Position numbers and translations under genes: made by a program. Positions 1 through 10,726 of a DNA stretch of 64,000 bases are shown here, one piece after another (within the stretch, counting starts at the first letter, position 1; every line of letters begins with the position of its first letter). The DNA is from Pegoplata infirma (taxonomy: Eukaryota > Arthropoda > Insecta > Diptera > Anthomyiidae), in assembly GCA_963921195.1 (NCBI GenBank), contig OY992537.1:205492581-205556580 (forward strand), in the 5' to 3' direction. Below the pieces are notes generated by a model. It was not told where the DNA came from and searched no databases. It saw nothing but the letters and a program-made list of their open reading frames with translations.

Positions 1-330
1 AATTAATAAGGACTCACACCGAAATACATAAAAACAGGCGCGGATCCAGGAATTTCATTTGGGGGGGGAGATTTTTTTTTTACCAAAAAATCGGAAACCA
101 ACAAAGTTTGGTTTGAAGGAGGGGGGGGGGGTGCGGTATTATGTTAATTTTTGTTACTATTTTTAATATTGCGTAACAAAACCAAAAAAATATTTTTTTT
201 TCAAGCATTTGGATTTAGGGGAACTTATTTTACTCAAAAAATTTGTTTCACAAGGGGACCCTGTCAGTCGTATTTACTTCCAAAATGGGACCATTTTTAT
301 AGTCTAACAAACGTGCTTATTCAGAGTTAT

Positions 331-481
331 GACTGACTATGACTGTCATAAGCCAATGTTTATGATTGAACAGTCATAACATCAAATATTTTTCTATACA
401 AAAAAATTAAAAAATTTTAAATTTAATTTTTATTATGACGTTTCAGTCATAAAAATTGGCTTATGACAGTCAAAGCTAGTC
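331..481. repeat. Short inverted-repeat element (MITE-like)
   Basis: About 27 bases starting GACTGACTATGACTGTCATA recur inverted at 455-481 with about three mismatches, around an A/T core. No target duplication could be assigned. It contains no gene. Confidence 0.5.
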
Positions 482-899
482 AAAACTGTGAACTAAAAAT
501 TTTTAATTTTCGAAAACATTAATAACATTAAGCATTAATAATCCGAAAAAAAATAATAAAGTATTAGATTTTTATGCATGTACCCTAGGGCGTTTCATCA
601 AAACCTTTTTTTTTGATTTTTGCTACTCTTGAAGCGGAATATGAATTCTTATGGCCTAAAAGATTTTTGAGATTTTTTTTCAGATTTTTGGCGGGCCGGG
701 ATCAACTCGCTCAAATCGATTTTATGCTAAAAATGAGGTTATAAAACATAATTTTTTATATATATTATATATTTTAAATACCTTTCATTTAAATCCGAAA
801 TGATGTCTGCCATTTTAGTAGAAGTATTAAAAAAATTAAAAAAACTAACTTAACCCATTTTTTTTTTCTTACATTTCACATGAGCTTAACCAACAAGTA

Positions 900-1320
900 C
901 ATATGGGCAAGGCCACCGTCAGTAACGTGACGCTCGTTTACATATTTTGGTCAATATCTTCATAAAATACAATTATTTCTCCCAACTTGAGAGCGGCATA
1001 TGAAAGTTCTCGTCATAACTGTTGTTTCGTACGCAGACAATTTTGCTGTATCTCGTTTTGTTGTGAAGTTATGACCATTTTAAGTCGTCAGTAACGTGAC
1101 CGAATTTTTCCAAAATCCGGTCACGTTACTGACGACTTAAAATGGTCATAACTTCACAACAAAACGAGATACAGCAAAATTGTCTGCGTACGAAACAACA
1201 GTTATGACGAGAACTTTCATATGCCGCTCTCAAGTTGGGAGAAATAATTGTATTTTATGAAGATATTGACCAAAATATGTAAACGAGCGTCACGTTACTG
1301 ACGGTGGCCTTGCCCATATG
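900..1320. repeat. Near-perfect 420-bp hairpin
   Basis: The sequence from CATATGGGCAAGGCCACC to the CCGG-containing centre near 1110 is repeated in reverse complement to 1320. I see no mismatch over about 200 bases per arm; the loop is about 15 bases (gaatttttccaaaat type). Internally it repeats a CGTCAGTAACGTGAC motif at both stem ends. A transcript would fold into a long double-stranded RNA. No coding capacity. Confidence 0.85.
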
Positions 1321-1842
1321 TTAGTATCTTATTAATCGGTAGAATGTCTGAGAATAGATAACTTATCATTTATGTGTATGCGTTATGTGGTCCTATACCG
1401 ATATTTCGATGTGTTACACACGGAATGCCAAAGTGAGTTTACCCCCATCACTTTGGCATTCCGTGTGTATGTATCATACACAATCAAAAGAATAACAATA
1501 TTATAATACATATTCTGAAAATGTATTTAAAATTACAATACATAAAAATTAAATCTAAAACACAATTTGTTTTCACACAAAACATATAAAGCCAAACAAT
1601 TCTTAAGTAATTTTGTGCCAAAGTAGTAGCATATTCAAACAGCTTTCGCTAACGCTTTTTCAACAACATTTTTGTTTACATTAGGTATAATTTTTCTATT
1701 ATTATCAACAGAGTATGGGGGTAAACTCACTTTGGCATCCATGTGTAACACATCGAAATATCGGAATAGGACCACATAACGCATATACATAAATGATAAG
1801 TTATCTATTCTCAGACATTCTACCGATTAATAAGATACTAAC
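1321..1842. repeat. Terminal-inverted-repeat unit holding Helentron-like fragments
   Basis: TTAGTATCTTATTAATCGG at the left recurs inverted at the right end (GATACTAA at 1835-1842). The arms, about 150 bases, include stretches matching the dispersed fly repeat (cgatatttcgatgtgttacac, gggggtaaactcac) also seen at 10727 and 31647. It sits head to tail with the hairpin at 900-1320. Confidence 0.6.
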
Positions 1843-2366
1843 ATATGTACTTGTTGGTTAAGCTCATGTGAAATCTAAGAAAAAAAATGGGTTAAGTTAG
1901 TTTTTTTAATTTTTTTAATACTTCTACTAAAATGACAGACGTCATTTTGGATTTAAATGAAAGGTATTTAAAATATCTATTAAACGGTGTCAACATCACG
2001 AACCTACGTTGCATATTTCTTAAGTTATTGAGCTTTGAAGTTGGAAAATTCAAAATTTTTACTTTTAAGGTCAAATTATTGACCTTTGACCTTATCATTT
2101 TTACCGCGAATATTTTTTTTTAGGAGGCTAGCAATATTTTGAAGTAATTTATCCACTTTTGTAAAAACAAGGCACCATAAAAAAAAAAAAAAAATAAATA
2201 TGTTCTATAACCTCATTTTTAGCATAAAATCGATTTGAGCGAGTTGATCCCGGCCCGCCAAAAATCTGAAAAAACTCTCAAAAATCTCTTAGGCCATAAG
2301 AATTCATATTCCGCTTCAAGAGTAGCAAAAATCAAAAAAAAAGTGATGAAACGCCCTAATGTACCC

Positions 2367-3481
2367 TTCACAAAATATCTCAGATGTTGAAACAATTTTA
2401 CTACAGAAAAACTCTTAGATTCTAAAATATTTTTCATATAAAAAATAACCCTTTCAGCAAATTGTTCAAAATCTGAAACCCTTATAGCAAATGTCTCAGA
2501 TTTTTTAAATTTTCTATAGAAATAATCTGAGATTTTGAGACATTCTTTCTATAAAAAAAATTACAAATTCTGATATATTTTTCTTATAAAAAATCTCTAA
2601 AATAATTCTCATATTTCAAAGTTATTCTCAGATTCTAAGAACTTTTTCGTATACAAAAATTCTCAGATCCTGAAACATAATTCGTAAAAGAAAATTATCA
2701 GATACTTAAAAATTATCAGTTTTTAAATCATTTTATGAAGAAATTTTGAATCAATTTTCTTAAAATACGAAAAATGATACGGTTTTAATGCCATCTAGAT
2801 TCTAAAACATTTTCATATAGAAAAAAATTTATTATTAGACACATTTCAAAAGAAAAATATACATATTCAGACTCTAAGACGTTTTTCCTTTTGAAATGTT
2901 ATTCGATTCTGAGAAATTTTTTGCTGAAAAAATCTTGGTATATTCTGAAACATTCTTTCAAAAGAAAAATTCTCAGTTGCTGTAGGATGTTTTCTATAGA
3001 ACAGTTTTAAGACATTTTTCCTAAAATTTAAGATAGTTTTACAATAAATTTTTTTTACATTTAGATCAATGGTTCCCAATCTTTGATTCTCGCAATTTGA
3101 ATGCTTCAGGGGGCAACGAGAAAATTTTTAAGATTTTGTTTTGTTAAATAAACTAAAAAAATATTATTTTAGGTGAATTATTTAGTTGACTGTTAAAAAC
3201 TTTTTCTAAAAACTTTGTTTAAACGATGATTTTAACATCAAGTTTGCTTAACCACAATTAAGTTTTGAGTTTTAAAGCAAATTTGAAAAATTTACAAATT
3301 TTTCTTGAGTGTAGGGGTGACATTGTAGTTTTTTTAACTAAAAACTGGGGCATGGCGCAAAAAAGGTTGGGAACCATTTATTTAGAGTCAAATAAGTATC
3401 AAAACAGTTTCTAAAAATAAAGTCTGGAATTTCGAAACATTTTTCTATAAAAATATTCAGATAATAATTTTTTCTTAGAGA
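2367..3481. repeat. Degenerate tandem AT-rich repeat block
   Basis: A loosely repeated unit of about 35-45 bases with the core TCTCAGATTCTAAAACATT followed by TTTCTATAAAA recurs many times between 2367 and 3060 and again near 3420-3480. The copies are too diverged to count exactly. No gene is seen; the short minus-strand frame at 2867-3079 is a by-product of the repeat. Confidence 0.55.
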
Positions 3482-3489
3482 ATGATAAC

Positions 3490-4268
3490 CAGGGATGCCA
3501 ACTTAGTGCTTTTCGCGCTAGATCTAGTGCTTTTTGATGTGTCAAACGCGAAAATTTTTGACCTAGTGCAAATTAGAAAAACGCACTAACGTGGTGCTTT
3601 TTAAATTTTCAGGTTGTGCTTTTTAAAATTATTTTTTATAGCCTCCAAACAAAGTATGGCGGTTTTCTTAGTTTGTTAGTTCGAGTGTAACGCATCGAAA
3701 TATAAGTCGGAGACTTCACAAAGTATATATTTTATTGATTTTTGATCGATTCAAAGACATTTTTTGAATGTCCGTCTGTCTATTTGTGAAAAGCAATATG
3801 CAGTTCAAACTAAGAGCTAGACGCCTAAAATATGGAACGAATTTATAATTATGGTCAATAACTATTGGTCGTATTAAGTTCGGAAAAAGAGGCAAAATCG
3901 GACTAAGGGGAAAATGTTTTCTCTTGAAGAACTAAACCAACCTCAAAAAAAATGCCATTCTTTGTAGGTTTTTTTTTTTGTATTTTGGTTTAATATTTGA
4001 ATTCTGTTCTGGGTGAAGTTCAAAGACTAAATTTGGCTTTTGAAGTGGAAAATGCAGACTATGTAAAATTGTACAGCGATTTATATCGGTCGCTCAAAAG
4101 TTTAACCAACAAACTTATCAAAAATTTTGTTTGAATAAAAATATTTTTTTTATCTATTTAAAAAACAGCCCAGTGCTTTTTTACCCTTTTTATCAAGCAA
4201 ATTTACGCGTTTTTACCCGTTTATAAAATTTTTGTGCGCGTTTTGCTCTCAAATAGTTGGCATCTCTG
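3490..4268. mobile_element. hAT-like element with 8-bp TSD
   Basis: The ends are CAGGGATGCCAACT and, inverted, AGTTGGCATCTCTG. The exact 8-base duplication ATGATAAC is at 3482-3489 and 4269-4276. Subterminal motifs TAGTGCTTTT resemble those of the hAT element at 20069-24869, so they belong to related families. The middle holds a decayed copy of the dispersed repeat (cgatcgattcaaagacatt, gtccgtctgtc). It is non-autonomous. Confidence 0.85.
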
Positions 4269-4930
4269 ATGATAACTCTATTGCCATTTTACTCTATTGT
4301 CATTTAAGTTTTTCAAATGCAATTTCTCTCATTTTGAAACATTTTAAGGATTTAAAAAAAAATTACTTCAGTACAAATAGCCTATATTTGTTTACATCCT
4401 GGTCATTTTCCTTCTATCTTTGTTCCTCTCCCTTTTTCCCTTTTCTTTTCCTTTCCTTTTTTTTCTTTTTTTTCCTTTCTTTTTTTCTTTTCCTTTCTTT
4501 TTTTTTTGAAATCATTTTGGGGGGGGGGGAGAAATCCCATTCTCCCCCCCCCCTGGATCCGCGCCTGATAAAAACAATAGTAAAATTTACAAAAAAAATC
4601 TAAATCAATCTAAACTATATTTTAAGCTATATTTAACTTAAATTAAATTTCAACACGTTTTACTAATTTTCTGAATACATTTTTTGAGTGTATAAAACAA
4701 CTTTTTCCGCCCATGCGAAGCTTGCATGTCTAGTATATTTGCTAGAGTATGCATATCGACATTAACAAACTTAAATTTCTCATAAAAAAACTTTTATTTA
4801 TCGCGTAAAAAAAATTCACTAGAATTTAAAAACGAGTAATAATGAAAAACAAAAACTGCAATTACAATAACAAGTGAGAGTGTAAAATTGTTTTTACCTA
4901 CAAAATATAGAATGCATTGTTTTATAGCAG

Positions 4931-4993
4931 GGGTGTTTTGGGAAAGTCTGCTTGGAACGCTGGGGCCACATTTCCTGTAGCGATAAATGCTAA
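4931..4993 (+). CDS. Candidate terminal exon, cysteine-rich tail
   Basis: After a plausible acceptor (tttatagcag), phase 0 reads GCFGKVCLERWGHISCSDKC and stops at 4991-4993, four cysteines in 20 residues. Like the final exon of the gene at 45615 it begins Gly-Cys, and it is followed about 60 bases later by the same block (ATGATAATGTTTTTAGG) that follows that gene and the one ending at 33527. This suggests another member of the peptide cluster, but no first exon with a signal peptide was found upstream. A second frame (AGG from 4929) reads on to a hydrophobic tail ending near 5030, so even the frame is uncertain. It could equally be chance sequence. Confidence 0.25.
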   Translation, partial: GCFGKVCLERWGHISCSDKC

Positions 4994-5215
4994 AAATGCA
5001 ATTACTTTGATTTTAGTATTAAGGTAATACAATTTCGTCATTATTTTAACATGATAATGTTTTTAGGCTGGTGTCTAATTTTAAAAAAGGTGCAGGACGC
5101 AATCTCAGTTTGACTATATAATCTAACAATTAACGAAAAAGAAAACAAGAATTACTATTTTCATTTTCTTAAAACCAAAAATTTTAGGAACTTGGGTTTG
5201 TAACTTGGATAATAA

Positions 5216-5258
5216 TTCACCTCGTGGTGAATAAAACCGCTTTTCACCAGCTGGTGAA
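5216..5258. repeat. Paired palindromes with AATAAA
   Basis: TTCACCTCGTGGTGAA (5216-5231) and the perfect 16-base palindrome TTCACCAGCTGGTGAA (5243-5258), each running into AATAAAA. The same pair is at 5701-5743 and 33987-34028. A decayed first half plus an intact second half is at 34280-34318, and a decayed pair is near 52393-52432. The second contains a CAGCTG E-box, and AATAAA follows each palindrome. Whether they act as a binding site, a 3'-end signal or a repeat junction is unknown. Confidence 0.7.
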
Positions 5259-5269
5259 TAAAAAGTAAC

Positions 5270-6140
5270 ATAATTATTTTTTAACAAAAAAAAATTTTTT
5301 TTCATCAATTTTTTTTTTTTTTTCATTTATTTTTTTTCCATAAATTTTTTTTTTCATCAATTTTTTTTTTCATCAAATTTTTTTTTCATCAAATTTTTTT
5401 TTCATAATTTTTTTTTTCATTAATTTTTTATCAAATTTTTTTTTTTCATCAAATTTTTTTTTTTCATCAAATTTTTTATTTTTTCATTAATTTTTTTCAT
5501 CAACTTTTTTTCTTATAATTTTTTTTTTCCATAATTTTTTTTTTTCATAAAATTTTTTTTTTATCAAACTTTTTTTTCATCAATTTTTTTTTTATCAATT
5601 TTTTTCCATCAAATTTTTTTTTTTTCATCAAATTTTTTTTTTCATCAATTTGTTTTCATCAAACTTTTTTTCATCAATTTTTTTATAACTTGGATAATAA
5701 TTCACCTCGTGGTGTATAAACTCGATTTTCACCAGCTGGTGAATAAAAAGTAACATAATTATTCTTCAACAAAAAAAAATTTTTTTCATCAAATTTTTTT
5801 TTCCATCAAATTTTTTTTTTTCATCAATTTTTTTTTTCATCAAACTTTTTTTTCATCAAATTTTTTTTTCATATTTTTTTTTTCATCATACTTTTTTTTC
5901 ATTATTTTTTTTTATCAAATTTTTTTTTTTCAATAATTTTTTTTTCATCAAATTTTTTTTTTCGTAAAATTTTTTTTTTCATCAATTTTTTTATTTTTTC
6001 ATTAATTATTTTTATCAAATTTTTTTTTTTTTCAATAATTTTTTTTTCATCAAATTTTTTTTTTCATAAATTTTTTTTTCATAAATTTTTTTATTTTTTC
6101 ATTAATTTTTTTCATCAACTTTTTTTTCAAAAAATTTTTT
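5270..6140. repeat. T-rich (T8-12 CATCAA)n array
   Basis: Runs of 7-15 T separated by CATCAA, CATAA or CATTAA fill this interval, broken only by the second palindrome pair at 5690-5760. Similar arrays occur at 6445-6590, 7650-7920, 34055-34505, 35120-35388, 36000-36165 and 52455-52710. Array lengths are irregular, as expected from slippage. There is no gene in these stretches. Confidence 0.85.
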
Positions 6141-6143
6141 TTT

Positions 6144-6411
6144 ATTTATTTTTATTTCGGCTATAGGTCAGAAAAAACAATAAAAAACTAAAAAGTTATT
6201 TTTAATTTTAAGGTTAAGGACAAGATCTCAAACGATAAGCAGTGGAGACGGAGTTTTTATTTGTTTTTCTTTTTTTAAAATATCCCAGATGATGGTCAAA
6301 GACTTTGACCGAAATATTGGAAAATAAAAAAATAAAATAAATAATAAAATTAAAAATAACTTTTTAGTTTTTTATTGTTTTTTCTGACCTATAGCCGAAA
6401 TAAAAATAAAT
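6144..6411. repeat. Inverted repeat with a Penelope-like/hammerhead-like core
   Basis: About 67 bases beginning ATTTATTTTTATTTCGGC are repeated inverted with few or no mismatches. Between them lies CAGATGA-TGGTCAAAGACTTTGACC-GAAA (6286-6314). This has the layout of a hammerhead ribozyme core, but the required CUGANGA reads CAGATGA. Motifs of this kind are known near the ends of Penelope-like retroelements, so this may be such a remnant. No reverse transcriptase is seen here. Confidence 0.5.
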
Positions 6412-6588
6412 AATTACAACAAAAAGGTCAACAAAATATAAAAATAAAAAATTTTTTTTTCATAAATTTTTGTTTTCATAAATTGTTTTTTTTTTCATCA
6501 ATTTTTTTTATCATTTTTTTTTTATCAATTTTTTTTTCATCAAATATTTTTTTCATCAATTTTTTTTTCATCAATTTCTTTTCATTAA

Positions 6589-7650
6589 TTGAATAGTTCA
6601 TGCGAATAAAGACGAATAGACCATTTGTAGAATTTTACAGGGGACAATAAAAACGCAGGAAACGGTTAAAAAATAATATTTTTGTCAACTTTTTGGTATT
6701 AGCTTAAAGATTTAGGTCACATCTACCTATATACAAAATTTTAGTAAGGTATTCGAAAGAGAACTTGCCAAAAAATTGAACTTAAATTTTTGCTTAAATG
6801 GAAAAAGGGCGAATATCCAAAAAAATGTATTGAAATTTGAATAAAAATGTGTTATTTTGCAGCAATTTTGACTACATTTTCATGAGACTTGCAAAACTTG
6901 ACGAACTATGGTTGGTATTTGTTTGTAACACTTTAAGGACTTCAAGGATACACTTTTTAAGGATTGTCAGGACATGGAAAAAAATTTTTTTTTAATTTTT
7001 TTTTTTAATACTCCTGCTATTTGATGCAGTAGTAATTCTTTATGACACTAAATACATTTTTAGGAATTATAATATTAACCCTTGACTGCATACTACGACG
7101 TATAATAAAAGGACATGAAAATTTTTTTTTTTTATTCCTGACATTGGATGCAGTATTAACACTAAATGTTTGTATGTGCTAAGATTGTTTTTTTTTTGTG
7201 TACAATTTCAAATTTTAGCTAATATCAATTTTAAACTCGCAGCTAAATAATTTGTATATAATATTTTGTTAAGGATGGATATTCGCCCTTTTTTCTTTCC
7301 ACACTTTAAAGTCTTATAACTCAAGAACGCTAAAATTGTTTGCCAATATAATAAGTGTGGTTTGTTCTTCGTAATGTTCTTTTAACACATTGTTACTGAA
7401 AGTAAAATTTTTGTATGATTTTGTGTTGTATTTAATCAAAATTGTGCGTTAGTTCACTCCCAATTTAAACAAAAATATAAAAATATACGAATTATTGCAC
7501 ATTCAAAGTCATTTTTTTAGCCTTAAAAGTCAAAATTTCCCCAAAATTTCTGCATAGGATTGTAGGGCTCTGGTAATAATATGCATTTATGCAAAAAAAC
7601 GTGTTTGCGAAAAAGTGGTCTATTCGTCCTTATTCGCATGAACTATTCAA
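6589..7650. mobile_element. Element F, copy 1 (TIR DNA element)
   Basis: The inverted termini read GAATAGTTCATGCGAATAA followed by a GACGAATAGACCA segment; both ends lie in T-rich sequence. The second copy (52772-55421) is the same element reversed and interrupted by element G, so this copy is the uninterrupted reference. The interior is AT-rich, with gaps and repeats such as the twice-occurring tgcagtarta motif near 7030 and 7150. There is no usable reading frame. Superfamily unknown. Confidence 0.75.
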
Positions 7651-8395
7651 TTTTTTTTTCATAAATTTTTTTTTCATCAAAATTTTTTTTTCTTAATTTT
7701 TTTTTTTTTTCATCAAAATTTTTTTTTATAAATTTTTTTTTTATCGTATTTTTTTCATCAAATTTTTTATTATCAATTTTGTTTCTCACCAAAAATCTTT
7801 TTTTTTCGTCATTTTTTTTTACATAAAAAAATTTTTCTTTTCATCAAAAACTTTTTTTCATCAAAATTTTTTTTCACCAAAAATTTTGGTTTCATTAATT
7901 TTTTTTTTTTAAACATAATTTTGGTTTTCGTGAAAAAAAATATTTTTATTTTTACCAAAACTACTTTTTCACCAAGTCTAAACTTTTCACATAAAAATTT
8001 TCCATTTGTTTATCAAATGTACATAAAACAAGTGAGAGTGTTACATTCTTTGGTGCCGAATCTTTTATACTCTCCAAAATCAAAAAACCCTTTTTTGCAC
8101 TTATTTTTGGACTTACTTGCGAAATGTACAGCTCTTTTGGTTTTAAATGGGGTCCTCGACTGAAATTTCAATTCGTTTTGCATGGAATAGCAAAGTGATA
8201 TAACATTATTTTTTCTAAAAAAAACTTTGCTTTGGCAAGTACACCCAAATCTTCCGCAAAACATTATCATGATTTAATTTTTTGGGCAAGAGTACAAAAT
8301 TCGCAGGCATTTTTTATATCTACGGCCACCTAAGAGGGCTGGCGAAAAAAAAACACTTTATAATCCTCTTGGTGCAAGACATTAAAATGTTAAAT

Positions 8396-8895
8396 TTGTT
8401 TACATTAAAAAAATCCTTGTAAAATTACTAGAAAAAGTCTCGTAATCTCATTTTACCAATATTTTACAGTTTTCCTTGTTTTTTTAACAAATAATTTTCG
8501 ATCGAAATTTTAATATTTTTTGGTAATTTTACAGATTTTTTTTTGTAATTTTACAAATTTCCAAGAAAATTTTGCAAAAAAAAAAATCTAGTTAATTTAC
8601 GAGAATTCCTTGTAAGTTTTATTTCGCAAAAAAGTAGTAAATTTACAATTTTATTGGTAGAAATTTTGTAAAATTACAAAAAAGCTCGAAGTTTTTACTA
8701 GGATCTACCCCATGTAAGTTTTATAGCGTCAAAAAAGTTGTAAATTTACAACGTTTTTGGTAAAAAGCTTGTAAAATTACAAAATTATTGGTAAAAATCT
8801 TGTAAAATAATAAGGAATTTTTTAGATAGGAGGTAGCAAAAATAAAAAGTTACAAACTTTTTTTTTTGTAATTTTACAAAGTTTTTTTTTAATGT
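8396..8895. repeat. Dispersed A/T repeat, first of two direct copies
   Basis: A stretch beginning CCTTGTAAAATTACTAG and passing GAAAAAGTCTCG, ATCGAAATTT and GGAGGTAGCAAAA is repeated in the same order at 9086-9627. Dense TTGTAAAATTACAA motifs give many short inverted repeats. No gene. Between the copies a short palindrome (TACCTACTAAA / TTTAGTAGGTA, about 8890-8990) is present. Confidence 0.6.
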
Positions 8896-9085
8896 ATCTA
8901 CCTACTAAAGTCTTTTAGTAGGTAGATACAAAGTTACACGTTTTTTGTAATTTTACAAGTTTTTTTTAGTGTATCTACCTACTAAAACACTTTTAAACAC
9001 TTTTTACTAACTACTAATTTCGTGATTTTTACATTTTAAAAGCAGATTGTTGTTGATGTAATAATTACGATTTTCACATTATACA

Positions 9086-9627
9086 CAGAAAAAAACCTTT
9101 TACAAATTACTATAAAAAGTCTCGTTAACCCATTTTACAAATATTTAACAGTTTTCTTTGTTTTTTAACAAAAAAATATGGATCGAAATTTACATTTTTT
9201 TTTTGGTAATTTTAGATTTTTTTTTGTAATTTTACAAGTTTCCTAGATAATTTTACAAAAATTCTAGTTAATTCACGAGAATTCTTTGCAAGTTTTATTT
9301 TGCTAAAAATATTACAAATTTACAATTTTATTGGTAAAAATCTTGTAAAATAACAAAAAAGCTCGTAGTTTTTACTAGGAATTCTGGTAGGAATTCTTGT
9401 AAAATAGGAGGTAGCAAAAAATCTAGTAAATTTACGAGAATGCCTTGTAAATTTTATCGCGTCAAAAAAATTGTAAATTTACAATTTTATTGGTAAAAAC
9501 CTTGTAAAACTACAAAATTTTTGGTAAAAAGCTGGTAAAACTACTAGGAATTCTCTTTAAATAGGAGGTAGCAAAAAAAAATTAAAAAAGTTTTCTTGTA
9601 ATTTTATAATGTTTTTTTTTTTTAGTG
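9086..9627. repeat. Dispersed A/T repeat, second direct copy
   Basis: It matches 8396-8895 in order and orientation (ACAAATTACTATAAAAAGTC, ATCGAAATTTACA, GGAGGTAGCAAAAAA). It ends about 100 bases before the acceptor of the exon at 9734. Fragments of the same family recur around 38560-38640. No gene is seen. Confidence 0.6.
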
Positions 9628-9733
9628 TAAAGTCCTTTTAAAAGGGAAATATGCTAAATATTTGCGTCCACTTTGTTGATTGAAGTATTATTTTATCAAA
9701 GTTAAATAATTATTTTATAACTTTCGTTTACAG

Positions 9734-9886
9734 GAAGACCTTGTATTTAATGGCAATGGAGATGATCCAACACCGGTATCCGGCCATTTAACACCTCACA
9801 ATTCTAAATCTGGTAGCGGCCATATTTTTGTTTATTCACCATTATTATTAATTTTGTTGGTTTTGGGTAAACAATTTGTATTATAA
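9734..9886 (+). CDS. Terminal exon of a secreted/GPI-type small protein (copy A)
   Basis: A clean acceptor (ctttcgtttacag) opens a 50-codon phase-0 frame ending in TAA at 9884-9886. About 35 of 49 residues match the terminal exon at 33378-33527, including FNGN, DDPT, VSG, LTPHN and SGH. The tail has small residues (SGSG), a short spacer, then a hydrophobic run LLLILLVLGKQFVL. This order resembles a GPI-anchor signal; a single membrane anchor is the alternative. No first exon lies upstream in the window. The sister gene has an 8.3 kb intron, so exon 1 may be beyond the left edge, or the exon may be an orphan. The conserved reading frame argues for a functional or recently functional gene. The protein family is not recognised. 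Confidence 0.7.
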   Translation, partial: EDLVFNGNGDDPTPVSGHLTPHNSKSGSGHIFVYSPLLLILLVLGKQFVL

Positions 9887-9964
9887 AATAATTAAACATA
9901 AATTAGTGTATAATGTCATAGCCTTAAAGCTAAATTTTAAGGGTTAAACATCTTTTTTTTAAAT

Positions 9965-9970
9965 AATAAA
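9965..9970 (+). terminator. Poly(A) signal AATAAA
   Basis: AATAAA lies about 80 bases after the stop codon of the exon at 9734-9886, within an A/T-rich 3' region. The sister gene has its AATAAA about 95 bases after its stop. Confidence 0.5.
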
Positions 9971-10129
9971 ATTTCATTGAAATTCGGTAAGTAGCAAGGA
10001 GTTTATTTTGGGAGGGTTGGGGATTGGTTCAGTTTTTTTTTTGCCCTATTTACATGAAAGAAATTTTAATGGTCCCCAGATATTATCATGACTTGTATAT
10101 GTTGTTCAGGTCAAAAATTCATTGTATAC

Positions 10130-10557
10130 TCGTTCAATTGAATGACCGAAAATTTTAGTTCATTTGAGATCAAAGACCTAGTTCGTTTGTATCATTTAAT
10201 TGCTCAATTTTTGTTTACGCTCAACAGTTCGTGAATGAATTATGATGATCGTTGTTTTTGTTTGCAAATTCAAACATATTAAAAAAAAAACATAAGTGAA
10301 CTACAACACATAAATTTTCAGAAAACGAAACGAAAGAAGAGAAAAAAACTAGTGCGAAATGATTGAACTGTATGAAAAAACGAGCGAACTTAAATACTAC
10401 TAATAAAATTCTTTTGTGAACAATTAAACTGATTGAACGAAAAATTTCTAAAAGAGCTAAAATGAATAAATTAGTTCAAATGTTAAGTAAATAGTTCATT
10501 TGAACTAGTTTATAAATGAACTAGTTGAACTAGTTCATAAACGATAAACTCTATTAG
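10130..10557. mobile_element. Decayed copy of the GAACTAGTTC hAT-like family
   Basis: Motifs ACCTAGTTCGTT, CAACAGTTCGTGAA and repeated GAACTAGTTC, with a right end ...TAAACTCTA, match the intact element at 48760-49273 in the same order. No matching target duplication remains, so the borders are approximate. No gene. Confidence 0.55.
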
Positions 10558-10726
10558 ATACGCCTTTATTTCTAAATGTCAAAATCTAATTTTATGGGGG
10601 GTTAATTTTAAAGCGAGGAAAAATAGCTGTGTAATAAAATTAAAGTTAGCCATATGCTCTTTTTAAAGGTCAATGCCAGAAAAAAAATCTTCAACGTACA
10701 AAAAAATTGCCAGTATTAGCAATTTT

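Larger units (their letters stand above)
586..2358. mobile_element. hAT-like foldback element with 8-bp TSD
   Basis: The terminal inverted repeat begins TAGGGCGTTTCATCA and extends for hundreds of bases as a long foldback (left arm to about 905, right arm from about 1843). An exact 8-base target duplication ATGTACCC lies at 578-585 and 2359-2366, the hAT hallmark. Small reading frames in the arms are accidental mirror images. Two further palindromic units (900-1320 and 1321-1842) occupy its centre. Confidence 0.8.
35..4567. mobile_element. Outer hAT-like element, heavily nested
   Basis: The ends are CAGGCGCGGATCCAGG on the left and its reverse complement on the right, each followed inward by a G run or C run. 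A 7-base direct repeat ATAAAAA flanks it (28-34 and 4568-4574). The CAGG-type terminus and ~8-bp duplication fit the hAT superfamily. No transposase reading frame is visible, so it is non-autonomous and swollen by later insertions (586-2358, 3490-4268). The C/T-rich run at about 4420-4510 is simple sequence just inside the right end. One mismatch at the eighth target position leaves slight doubt about the boundary. Confidence 0.7.
5035..8335. repeat. Segmental duplication block A (copy 1)
   Basis: This stretch is matched by 33823-36547, and in part by 50285-52720. It starts with ATGATAATGTTTTTAGGCTG, passes paired palindromes and T-rich CATCAA arrays, and ends with a segment around 7921-8335 that recurs at 36170-36540. 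That last segment includes a decayed reverse copy of the dispersed repeat end (acaagtgagagtg at 8028). This copy carries the hairpin at 6144-6411 and element F1, which copy 2 lacks. The frames at 5123-5326, 7921-8163 and 8013-8270 are low-complexity accidents. Confidence 0.75.

Noticed and set aside
4232..4603. 123-codon frame rich in Phe/Ser
   Set aside because: It runs across a C/T-rich simple-sequence tract and the G/C-run end of a hAT element; no domain or signal.
8867..8995. TTACAA-rich direct repeats that could look like a CRISPR or regulatory array
   Set aside because: Spacing is irregular and the motif is dispersed through A/T elements all over the window.
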